This document shows positions 1 to 6,330 of a DNA stretch of 7,811 bases, one piece after another. Position 1 is the stretch's first letter. The number at the start of each line of letters is the position of its first letter. The DNA lies in the NCBI GenBank assembly GCA_964444385.1, contig CAYUHD010000056.1:1-7811 (forward strand), written 5' to 3'. Source of the DNA: D2472 sp964444385 (GTDB lineage: Bacteria > Pseudomonadota > Gammaproteobacteria > Magnimaribacterales > D2472). A program made the position numbers and the translations under genes. Below the pieces are notes generated by a model. The model was given only the letters and a program-made list of their open reading frames with translations, was not told the origin of the DNA and did not search any database.

Positions 1-994
1 GGTTATTAGCATTAAAACCTAACAACTTATAAGCAGCATAATTCGTTCCATGTAATTCATACATTGAAACTATTGAGTCTGTAATTTTTTTAGCAATTGT
101 TGAATAATCATCATCGTCTACAAATGTCATAGGCTTGGCAAGATTAATAGTCACATTGCCTTTTAAACCAGTAATTCCATTAGCAATACTTTTAAGATCT
201 TCATTTTTTTCTTTTATATATTCACTATTTGATTCTGATAGAAATATTTCTTTTGCTTTTAATTTATCGTTAGGATCAAATTCATAGGAAATAGAAACAG
301 GTACTACTTTTAAAGCATTAAAATAATCTGTAATAGATTGAGATTTTCTCTCAGTCATATGAATCATTTTTAAAAGTGCTGGATCTGTTTTATCAATACC
401 ATCCTTTGCTCTTCCCTGCTTTTGAGCTATCCAAACAGAATCATTATCTTGAAAAATACTTTTATAAATAAATTGTGAAGCAAGAGATAAACCTGAATAA
501 ATTTCTTTCTTGCTTCCGCCTGATCTTTGGATAATAAAACTTTTATTTAATCTAAATAAATCCGAAACCCAAGTTTCTTCCATAAGATTATTACCAACGG
601 CAATATTAAATGTTTTATAACCAGACCGATAGAGATTAAGTGCAAGCAAGGCTGCATCTAAGGAAATATCTCTATGATTTGAAATAAATAGATAGCTTTC
701 ATCCTTCTTTAAATTTGCAACTCCATTCACAGTAAAATTCGAAATTGATTCTTGAACAACTTTTTCCATCAAGTTTTTAAAAATCTTCTGATAATCATCA
801 ATTGTGTGAATCGTTCTTACATGATTAATTAGCTTTTGTTTGGTAAAAAATTTAATAAATGGAAACTTTGAAATTAATCCTGGGTATTGCAAACCTATTA
901 AGGCCTTTAATACTTCAGAATTGGATACAAGAGATTGAAGAACATCATCTACTTCAGAATCAGTATAAGGTTTAATATCTTTAAATGGGTCCAT
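1..994 (-). CDS. 1-acyl-sn-glycerol-3-phosphate acyltransferase-like protein (PlsC/PlsB-type LPLAT fold), C-terminus cut by window edge
   Basis: Reading the minus strand from the ATG at 994-992 gives 331 uninterrupted codons with no stop before the left edge, so the 3' end is missing. The acyltransferase signature NHRDISLDA lies at residues 106-114 (catalytic His107, Asp109/Asp113). It is followed by FIIQRSGGSKKE (153-164), WIAQKQGRAKDG (188-199) and VPVSISYEFDP (231-241), then GTNYAAYKLLGF (316-327). This order matches a bacterial lysophospholipid acyltransferase family usually annotated as 1-acyl-glycerol-3-phosphate acyltransferase. Such enzymes move an acyl chain from acyl-ACP or acyl-CoA to a glycerolipid at the inner membrane. 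The exact acceptor cannot be read from sequence. There is no obvious signal peptide; the first ~100 residues look helical and soluble. The gene starts 4 bases after the oadB stop with no clear Shine-Dalgarno, so it is probably translated by coupling as the last visible gene of the oad unit. Family assignment is fairly sure, substrate is not. Confidence 0.85.
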   Translation of the reverse strand, partial: MDPFKDIKPYTDSEVDDVLQSLVSNSEVLKALIGLQYPGLISKFPFIKFFTKQKLINHVRTIHTIDDYQKIFKNLMEKVVQESISNFTVNGVANLKKDESYLFISNHRDISLDAALLALNLYRSGYKTFNIAVGNNLMEETWVSDLFRLNKSFIIQRSGGSKKEIYSGLSLASQFIYKSIFQDNDSVWIAQKQGRAKDGIDKTDPALLKMIHMTERKSQSITDYFNALKVVPVSISYEFDPNDKLKAKEIFLSESNSEYIKEKNEDLKSIANGITGLKGNVTINLAKPMTFVDDDDYSTIAKKITDSIVSMYELHGTNYAAYKLLGFNANN

Positions 995-998
995 TGCT

Positions 999-2288
999 TT
1001 AAGCTAATAGTTGAATCATTACTCCGGCAGCAACCGCGGAACCTATAACTCCTGCTACATTCGGCCCCATAGCATGCATTAATAAAAAGTTCTGAGGGTC
1101 ATTTTCTAGCCCTACTTTATTTGCAACTCTTGCAGCCATTGGAACTGCTGAAACGCCAGCAGCGCCTATCAAGGGATTAATCTTATTAACGCTCAAAATA
1201 TTCATAAATTTTGCCATTAAAATGCCTGCAGCAGTTCCTATGGAAAAAGCTATTATTCCCAAAGATAGAATGCCGAGAGTTTCTGGAGTTAAGAATTGAT
1301 CTGCTGCTAATTTTGAACCAACTGCTAAACCTAAAAAAATTGTAACTATATTAATAAGTGAGTTTTGAACAACATCGCTTAGTCTTTCAACAACCAAAGA
1401 TTCTCTCATTAGATTTCCAAAACAAAACATTCCGATCAGTGGTGCTGCACTCGGCAACATCATACCTACAAGTAAAACTAAAATAATTGGAAAAATTATC
1501 TTTTCTCTTTGAGAAACTTCTCTTAATTGAACCATATGAATTGTTCTTTCAGGTTGAGTGGTAAGAAGTCTCATTATAGGAGGCTGTATTAATGGTACTA
1601 ATGCCATATAAGAGTATGCTGCTACAGCAATTGCTCCTAATAGCTCGGGAGCTAATATTGAAGAAACATAAATAGCAGTTGGGCCGTCTGCACCACCGAT
1701 AATGCCGGTTGCAGCTGCTTGTTTGAGTGTAAAAGAAACTAGACCAAGTTTATTCAAAAATAAAGCACCTATAACTGTTGCAAAAATACCAAATTGTGCG
1801 GCGGCTCCTAAAATCAATGTTTTAGGATTAGCTAACATTGGACCAAAATCAGTCATAGCACCCACACCCATAAAAATTAGTAATGGCGCAACCCCAGAAC
1901 CAATTGCTACAGAATAAAAAGTATTTAAAATTCCAGCTTTATAGCCAAGTTCAGCAGCGTACTCATTCAATAGCCACAATTGAGAATGAGATGCTGTCTT
2001 GAGAAATAAAGATAGAGATTCAGTATCACCAAGAGAAACTAATGAAAGCGCTACAGCTAATTCTTCAGTATTAGAAAAATAAATTAACTTCTCTATCGGG
2101 CTCAATGCTAAACCAATTTCTGGAATATTAGTAAGGATTGCTCCAAAACCAATAGGCAATAGCAACAAGGGTTCGAATTTTTTACTTATCGCTAAATAAA
2201 GAATTAACAGCCCAACCGCTAACATTATTAATTGACCAGAAGTTAAACTAAAAATTCCTAAATTTGAAAATATAGCTTCTAAATTCAT
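999..2288 (-). CDS. oadB: Na+-translocating oxaloacetate decarboxylase, beta subunit (carboxybiotin decarboxylase and Na+ channel)
   Basis: The product is 429 residues, close to enterobacterial OadB, and is very hydrophobic with about nine or more membrane segments. The beta subunit decarboxylates carboxybiotin carried by OadA and couples this to outward Na+ transport across the inner membrane. Hallmarks seen: GVGAMTDFGPMLANP (141-155), GIIGGADGPTAIY (195-207) with Asp201 at the place of the essential Na+/H+-handling aspartate (Asp203 in Klebsiella), NPLIGAAGVSAVPMAARV in the C-terminal third, and HAMGPNVAGVIGSAVAAGV near the end. A region at about residues 66-110 is polar and differs from the surrounding helices; it is probably an extra loop. 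The ATG shares its A with the oadA stop (TAATG), and there is no Shine-Dalgarno, so translation is likely coupled to oadA. The homologous glutaconyl-CoA and methylmalonyl-CoA decarboxylase beta subunits look alike, but the neighbouring OadA-type alpha subunit supports oxaloacetate. Confidence 0.96.
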   Translation of the reverse strand: MNLEAIFSNLGIFSLTSGQLIMLAVGLLILYLAISKKFEPLLLLPIGFGAILTNIPEIGLALSPIEKLIYFSNTEELAVALSLVSLGDTESLSLFLKTASHSQLWLLNEYAAELGYKAGILNTFYSVAIGSGVAPLLIFMGVGAMTDFGPMLANPKTLILGAAAQFGIFATVIGALFLNKLGLVSFTLKQAAATGIIGGADGPTAIYVSSILAPELLGAIAVAAYSYMALVPLIQPPIMRLLTTQPERTIHMVQLREVSQREKIIFPIILVLLVGMMLPSAAPLIGMFCFGNLMRESLVVERLSDVVQNSLINIVTIFLGLAVGSKLAADQFLTPETLGILSLGIIAFSIGTAAGILMAKFMNILSVNKINPLIGAAGVSAVPMAARVANKVGLENDPQNFLLMHAMGPNVAGVIGSAVAAGVMIQLLA

Positions 2289-4042
2289 TAGTTTTTAATT
2301 TCAAACAAAGGTGTTCCTGGTTTTACAGTGTCTCCAGGTTTAACAAATATTGCTGAAATAATTCCAGCTGAAGGAGCTTTAATCTCTGTTTCCATTTTCA
2401 TAGCTTCTAAAATTAAAACTGTTGCATTTATATCAACAGATTCGCCCTCGGAAACAATAGTTCTAAAAATATTCCCGCCCAAAGGCGCTTCAATAACTTC
2501 ACCAGTTTCAGACTGAACGGATGGAACAGATACAACTTCTTTTATTTCAGAACCATCATGAATTTTTATAGAATTATCTGAATTCAACGTAACAGAATAT
2601 TCTTGATTATCTACTGTAACTAAATATGAAGAGTCTGTTAGCTCAGTAATCTCTATTGGCTCTGCCTCAAAATAATCTAGATTATCCACATTTTCTAAGA
2701 AGCTAAGCCCAATTTCTGGAAACATTGCATAAATCAAAACATTTTCATCTGATGCTTCGGATAAAATATTGTTTTCAGCAATAACTTTTTTAAATTCTTC
2801 TTTAACTAACTGGAAGTCATCATTCAAAAGATCTGCTGGTCTACATGTTATGACCGCGCTATCTCCTATACCTTGTTGCTGCAATTCTTTATTCACTGGA
2901 GCTGGAGTTGCCCCATATTCCCCTTTCAATAAAGATTTCACTTCATTAGTGATAGTGGAATATTTTGAATTAGATAATATATTTATTACTGATTGAGTCC
3001 CAACTATTTGAGATGTTGGTGTTACTAGAGGTATATACCCTAAATCTTGTCTCACTTTAGGAATCTCCTGGATCACCTCATCAAATCTATCTATAGAGTC
3101 CTGAGCTTTAAGTTGATTTTCAAGATTGGTTAACATTCCTCCTGGAACTTGTGACGTTAATATACGAGCATCAACCCCTCGCAGTGATCCTTCAAAATTT
3201 TTATATTTTTTCCTTATAGCTTGGAAATGCTCAGCAATGGGTTTTAATTTATCAAGATTTAATCCAGTACCTCTATTGGTTCCATCTAAAATACTAATAA
3301 TTGTTTCAGTAGGAGTATGTCCATAAGTCATGCTCATAGAAGAGATAGAAGTATCAATATTATCTAATCCAGCTTCTATTGCTTTAACACCAGTGGCTAC
3401 TGACATGCCTGTTGTTGCATGACAGTGCATGTGAACAGGAATCTCGAGCTCCTCTTTAAGTCTAGAAACTAGCTCAAAGGCAATATATGGTTTAAGTAAA
3501 CCAGCCATATCTTTAATAGCAAGTGAATGAGCTCCCATGTCTTGAATATTTTTTGCAAGATCTACCCATAAATCTACTGTATGGACTGGGCTTGTTGTGA
3601 ATGAAATTGTGCCCTGTGCATGCCCTTTAACTCCAATTACAGCTTGCAATGCTTGATGTAAATTTCTTGGATCATTTAAAGCATCAAATACTCTAAAAAC
3701 ATCAACACCATTTTTTTTAGAACATTCTACGAATTTATTAACCACATCATCAGAGTAATGTTTATAGCCCAATAAATTCTGTCCTCTCAAAAGCATCTGC
3801 TGGGGAGTATTAGGCATCATGGATTTAATTTTTCTAATCCTTTCCCAAGGATCTTCCCCTAGATATCTTATGCATGAATCAAATATTGCGCCACCCCATG
3901 ATTCTACTGACCAAAAACCAACTTCATCAAGATTCTTTAAAACAGCTTCCATGTCTCGATACCTAAATCTAGTTGCAAGCAATGATTGATGGGCATCTCT
4001 TAAAACTACTTCAGTAACTCCAATTTTCTTAGATTCTGTCAT
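2288..4042 (-). CDS. oadA: Oxaloacetate decarboxylase alpha subunit (carboxyltransferase plus biotinyl domain)
   Basis: The product is 584 residues, slightly shorter than the usual ~590-600. It takes CO2 from oxaloacetate, releases pyruvate and loads the CO2 on its biotin for OadB. The N-terminal carboxyltransferase TIM barrel opens with VVLRDAHQSLLATR (12-25). Metal and active-site residues are visible as Asp16, Lys177 (in LAIKDMAG) and the HMHCH motif with His206 and His208; these match the Asp17/Lys178/His207/His209 set of Vibrio OadA shifted by one. A PYC/OADA conserved domain follows to about residue 460. The C-terminal biotinyl domain holds LEAMKM, with biotin attached to Lys549 (codon at 2396-2398). 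The linker before it (about 500-515) is short, without the long Ala/Pro run of enterobacterial OadA. The start ATG overlaps the oadG stop (ATGA, 4 bases). Pyruvate carboxylase subunit B is a close homologue, but flanking oadG and oadB settle the call. Confidence 0.97.
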   Translation of the reverse strand: MTESKKIGVTEVVLRDAHQSLLATRFRYRDMEAVLKNLDEVGFWSVESWGGAIFDSCIRYLGEDPWERIRKIKSMMPNTPQQMLLRGQNLLGYKHYSDDVVNKFVECSKKNGVDVFRVFDALNDPRNLHQALQAVIGVKGHAQGTISFTTSPVHTVDLWVDLAKNIQDMGAHSLAIKDMAGLLKPYIAFELVSRLKEELEIPVHMHCHATTGMSVATGVKAIEAGLDNIDTSISSMSMTYGHTPTETIISILDGTNRGTGLNLDKLKPIAEHFQAIRKKYKNFEGSLRGVDARILTSQVPGGMLTNLENQLKAQDSIDRFDEVIQEIPKVRQDLGYIPLVTPTSQIVGTQSVINILSNSKYSTITNEVKSLLKGEYGATPAPVNKELQQQGIGDSAVITCRPADLLNDDFQLVKEEFKKVIAENNILSEASDENVLIYAMFPEIGLSFLENVDNLDYFEAEPIEITELTDSSYLVTVDNQEYSVTLNSDNSIKIHDGSEIKEVVSVPSVQSETGEVIEAPLGGNIFRTIVSEGESVDINATVLILEAMKMETEIKAPSAGIISAIFVKPGDTVKPGTPLFEIKN

Positions 4043-4275
4043 GATCTAATTCCCGTAAGCACTTCTTTAATAATTCTATGATGAATTTTATTTGCAACAG
4101 GTATTGGTGATTCAATATCACCACTGCTAACATTGCTTTTTTGAGGTATGAATGCAAAAAACATTCTTAATAAGTTAACCAAAATTATTAACAGCATAAG
4201 AAAACTAAAGACAACACCCATACCGCTATAGAGCAGATTCATCCCTTCTTGAACTAAGATATCTTGTTCTGTCAT
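4039..4275 (-). CDS. oadG: Oxaloacetate decarboxylase gamma subunit
   Basis: The product is 78 residues, the normal size for OadG, with one strong transmembrane helix at about 15-42 (starting near GMGVVFSFLM) and a short polar C-terminal tail. OadG anchors the alpha subunit to the beta subunit and assembles the pump; in studied enzymes its C-terminal tail contacts OadA and binds Zn2+. The tail here keeps an IHHR motif at 64-67, the counterpart of the His-containing end typical of the family. The call rests on size, topology and its place directly before oadA, since sequence conservation in OadG is low. It is the first gene of the minus-strand unit. There is no Shine-Dalgarno before the ATG at 4275; TATATAGT lies just upstream, so the message may be leaderless. 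Confidence 0.93.
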   Translation of the reverse strand: MTEQDILVQEGMNLLYSGMGVVFSFLMLLIILVNLLRMFFAFIPQKSNVSSGDIESPIPVANKIHHRIIKEVLTGIRS

Positions 4276-4279
4276 ATTT

Positions 4280-4287
4280 ACTATATA
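4280..4287 (-). promoter_or_regulatory. Candidate -10 element of the oadG-oadA-oadB-acyltransferase unit
   Basis: On the minus strand TATATAGT ends 4 bases before the oadG ATG. Read as TATATA, transcription would begin at about the A of the ATG; read as TATAGT (5 of 6 bases of TATAAT) it would begin within a base or two of it. No convincing -35 hexamer is visible. AT-rich DNA produces such boxes by chance, so this is a weak call. Confidence 0.3.
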
Positions 4288-4315
4288 TTTTGGCCTACAA
4301 TCTTTCGAGTAGACT

Positions 4316-4334
4316 TTGTGTGATTTTACACCAA
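4316..4334. promoter_or_regulatory. Imperfect dyad in the divergent oadG/phosphodiesterase promoter region (possible operator)
   Basis: TTGTGTG-ATTTTA-CACCAA forms an imperfect inverted repeat (TTG/CAA outside, GTG/CAC inside, one unpaired T) near the middle of the 77-base divergent gap. Its position would let a bound regulator affect both directions. No known operator consensus is clearly matched; TGTGA at 4319-4323 looks like a CRP half-site, but the second half is poor. Confidence 0.2.
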
Positions 4335-4340
4335 TCTAAG

Positions 4341-4346
4341 TACAAT
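4341..4346 (+). promoter_or_regulatory. Candidate -10 element of the glycerophosphodiesterase gene
   Basis: TACAAT matches TATAAT at 5 of 6 positions and sits 6 bases before the ATG at 4353, which would put the first transcribed base on or next to that A. A second TACAAT at 4296-4301 could instead give a leader of about 45 bases. The best -35-like match for the nearer box, TTGTGT at 4316-4321, is weak and spaced 19 bases away. Confidence 0.35.
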
Positions 4347-4352
4347 AATGAA

Positions 4353-5087
4353 ATGTCCCTTCACCCATATTTAAAGATACCTGGAGTTGCAATTTCTGCT
4401 CACAGAGGCGGAAGCATTGAAGCTCCAGAGAATACTCTGGAATCTTTTGAATATGCTATAAAAATGGGATGCTCATACATTGAAACCGACGTTCAACTCT
4501 CGGCTGATGGAATCCCATACATATTCCATGATGATGATTTAAACAGGTTATTTAAAAAGGATACTATTTTTAATTCTCTTCACAGCACAGAAATCGAAAA
4601 ATTAAAATTATTCGATTTATACCAGATCCCAAAGTTAGAAACAGCTCTTAAAAAATATCCAAATACACTATTTCAAATTGACATAAAAACTAATGAGGTT
4701 GCAATTCCAACCATGAGAGTCATAGAGGCTTTGAATGCTTTTGATAGAATTTGTATCGCTAGTTTTAATAGCAATAGATTGAAAACAGTTAAAGGTATGT
4801 TCCCGAGTATATGTCTTTCAATGGGGCCAAAGGAAGTATTCAAACTTTTATTATCAAGTTTTGGCCTATACAAAAAAGAAATTCCAGGGGACTGTTTACA
4901 AATTCCTATATACCAATATGGGATCAAACTAGTTACAAATAGATTTGTTAAATACGTTCAAAGCATTGGTTTGAAAATTCATGTTTGGACAATTAATGAT
5001 GCTGAAACTATGCAAAAATTAATAAGTCTTGGTGTAGATGGGATTATTACCGATAGACCAAAACTTCTTAAAGATCTTCTATCTTAA
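4353..5087 (+). CDS. Glycerophosphodiester phosphodiesterase (GDPD/UgpQ-like, cytoplasmic)
   Basis: The product is 244 residues, typical for short bacterial GDPD enzymes, which cleave glycerophosphodiesters (deacylated phospholipids) to glycerol 3-phosphate and an alcohol. The TIM-barrel signatures are complete: SAHRGGSIEAPENT (15-28) with catalytic His17 and Glu26, YIETDVQLSADG (42-53) with metal ligands Glu44 and Asp46, FHDDDLNR with His59, FQIDIK (107-112), and VWTINDAETMQKL followed by GVDGIITDRP near the C-terminus. There is no signal peptide, so it acts in the cytoplasm. I chose the ATG at 4353 over the upstream in-frame TTG at 4290. The TTG would add 21 residues that do not resemble the family and would run across the divergent promoter region. 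There is no Shine-Dalgarno. It is the only plus-strand gene here; its product glycerol 3-phosphate could feed lipid acylation, but a link to the nearby acyltransferase is only inferred. Confidence 0.93.
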   Translation: MSLHPYLKIPGVAISAHRGGSIEAPENTLESFEYAIKMGCSYIETDVQLSADGIPYIFHDDDLNRLFKKDTIFNSLHSTEIEKLKLFDLYQIPKLETALKKYPNTLFQIDIKTNEVAIPTMRVIEALNAFDRICIASFNSNRLKTVKGMFPSICLSMGPKEVFKLLLSSFGLYKKEIPGDCLQIPIYQYGIKLVTNRFVKYVQSIGLKIHVWTINDAETMQKLISLGVDGIITDRPKLLKDLLS

Positions 5088-5100
5088 AATTCCTTTAAGA
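5066..5100. terminator. Weak dyad between convergent genes (possible bidirectional terminator)
   Basis: An 8-base perfect inverted repeat, TCTTAAAG (5066-5073) and CTTTAAGA (5093-5100), brackets both stop codons of the convergent pair with a 19-base loop. The stem is AT-rich and there is no good T-run on the plus side; on the minus side a TTTT follows shortly after. It overlaps the coding ends of both genes, so this is a tentative terminator only. Confidence 0.25.
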
Positions 5101-6102
5101 CTTCTCTGCAACAATTCTCCAATTTAAATCAGCAATTTTAGCTTTTTCAGCATCTGTCCATGACTGACCGCCTGTTTGAAGTAAATCCAAAGATTCCTCT
5201 ACCCAGGAAGGAATTAATTTAAGACGTTGAAAAAATCTGATAACTTTTCGAACTCTCCAAATTAAATTACGTTTTTGTTCACATATTGGCCATGCTGGGC
5301 TCTTAGATGGGGCTGATAATAGAATTTTAAACCCAGCTCTTTCTAAGGCACTACAAACATCGGCAGGATACATGGATTGAGTTGCAGCAAGAGTTGGAAG
5401 ATATTTTTTATGAAGACTTACATGCTCGTCGTTATTCCAATCAAAATAAGGAGACAGCAAATACTCTGAGCAGGCATATCTAGAACCTGGTTTTAAAACT
5501 CTAAACATTTCACGAGCGCAACTATCTAATTCTTCTTTCTTAAAAAAAGGCCAAACAGCTTGAAATGAAAAACAACCGTCAAAGCTTTCTGAATCATATT
5601 CCAAGGGAGCATGGTGATCACCAACTTTAAAATGAAGCCTATCGCTCATCTTAGTCTCTCTTGCCCAATCTTCAGCATTCTCTATTTGGTTTGGGTCAAT
5701 GTTATAACCAGATACTTGACCTCCGGTAAGTGAAGCAAAGTAGTGTGCAATTCTACCTCTACCACAACCCATATCCAATAAATGAGATGATGGAGAATCG
5801 TTTAAATTTAATTCATTTAAAAGAGCTTGCTCGCAAAGCAACTGGTTTCCATACAATCCTTGAGAATCATCTAGCTGTGGGGGAATGTATAGTTTTTCTA
5901 AATCAAATACTGAAAGCATATTATTTAAAACTTTGTAATATGCTGCTACAGCTTTTGTTTCATCTGCTGTCTCGGTTTTTTTTCCATCCTGCATACGTTG
6001 AAAAAATTTATATGCATCAATGCAAGCCTGCTTATCTTCTTTGGACAGAGTAATGAGTCTTTTGATGCCGATGAAAGATGTTTTGATTCTGTACCAATTC
6101 AT
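5095..6102 (-). CDS. SAM-dependent methyltransferase resembling sterol C-24 methyltransferases (Erg6/SMT family)
   Basis: From the ATG at 6102 the product is 335 residues, the size of Erg6-type enzymes. The SAM-binding Rossmann core shows LLDMGCGRGR (108-117) and SGYNIDPNQIENA (131-143), closely like the GLNxNxYQI stretch of sterol methyltransferases, then VGDHHAPLEY (160-169), FRVLKPGSRYACSEYLLS (200-217) and a YFDWNNDEH segment. The last ~70 residues (LKLIPSW...LLQTGGQSW...) follow the layout of the C-terminal SMT domain. The N-terminal part has AAYYKVLNNMLSVF where sterol enzymes have the Y-Y-D helix, but the aromatic GWGxSFHF substrate motif is replaced by QGLYGNQLLC. A methyl transfer to a sterol, other isoprenoid or unrelated lipid is therefore possible, and the substrate is unknown. 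Start choice: an in-frame GTG at 6117 overlaps the Shine-Dalgarno-like AAGGTG (6116-6121), so the ATG 12 bases downstream is preferred; the GTG form would be 340 residues. It is the last gene of its unit, about 39 bases after the small membrane gene. Confidence 0.85.
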   Translation of the reverse strand: MNWYRIKTSFIGIKRLITLSKEDKQACIDAYKFFQRMQDGKKTETADETKAVAAYYKVLNNMLSVFDLEKLYIPPQLDDSQGLYGNQLLCEQALLNELNLNDSPSSHLLDMGCGRGRIAHYFASLTGGQVSGYNIDPNQIENAEDWARETKMSDRLHFKVGDHHAPLEYDSESFDGCFSFQAVWPFFKKEELDSCAREMFRVLKPGSRYACSEYLLSPYFDWNNDEHVSLHKKYLPTLAATQSMYPADVCSALERAGFKILLSAPSKSPAWPICEQKRNLIWRVRKVIRFFQRLKLIPSWVEESLDLLQTGGQSWTDAEKAKIADLNWRIVAEKS

Positions 6103-6141
6103 AGGTAAATCATACACCTTAAAAATTAGGCAAGTCTTAAA

Positions 6142-6330
6142 TCAATTTTGAAGAAACTTTGAAAAAATTTTTCTTGCGAATATATACATCGGAATAATTA
6201 CCCAAGTGGTAATAAAAACCTCTAACCACATATTGAATTCAAGAAAATTTCTTATAAAACCAGCCAAAAATAAGCTTACCAAACCTAAAAGGCTATATAA
6301 GATAATTGAGTTACGACTGAAAAGATTCAT
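6142..6330 (-). CDS. Small two-helix membrane protein, DUF2798-like
   Basis: The product is 62 residues from the ATG at 6330 (67 from the alternative in-frame ATG at 6345). Two hydrophobic helices, about 8-28 (IILYSLLGLVSLFLAGF) and 35-54 (WLEVFITTWVIIPMYIFA), are joined by a short loop, with a basic C-terminal tail (RKIFSKFLQN). The size, the S-x-x-x-x-G in helix 1, and the W...W.I..P pattern in helix 2 resemble the DUF2798 family of uncharacterised small membrane proteins. That match is from memory and is tentative. The gene overlaps the end of the transporter gene by 20 bases (35 with the earlier start) and precedes the methyltransferase on the same strand, so it is probably co-transcribed and translationally coupled. 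No function is known. The chance that it is not a real gene is reduced by its position and regular topology, but not removed. Confidence 0.6.
   Translation of the reverse strand: MNLFSRNSIILYSLLGLVSLFLAGFIRNFLEFNMWLEVFITTWVIIPMYIFARKIFSKFLQN

Noticed and set aside
1702..1917. Plus-strand open frame of 71 codons opposite oadB
   Set aside because: Antisense to a strongly conserved membrane region of oadB; composition is what a mirrored hydrophobic gene produces, and there is no start signal or recognisable family.
2328..3326. Three short plus-strand open frames (2328-2516, 2769-2996, 3126-3326) opposite oadA
   Set aside because: They lie fully antisense to conserved oadA codons, with no domain, no ribosome site and no neighbour logic.
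4319..4334. CRP-type binding site
   Set aside because: Only the first half, TGTGA, fits; the second half ACCAA does not match TCACA.
4290..4352. TTG start extending the phosphodiesterase by 21 residues
   Set aside because: The added residues do not look like a signal peptide or family sequence and would fill the whole promoter region.
4673..4927. Minus-strand open frame inside the phosphodiesterase gene
   Set aside because: The plus strand encodes an intact GDPD enzyme through this region, including its conserved barrel segments.
5730..6053. Plus-strand open frame of 107 codons opposite the methyltransferase
   Set aside because: It is antisense to the conserved SAM-binding motif region and shows no recognisable protein features.
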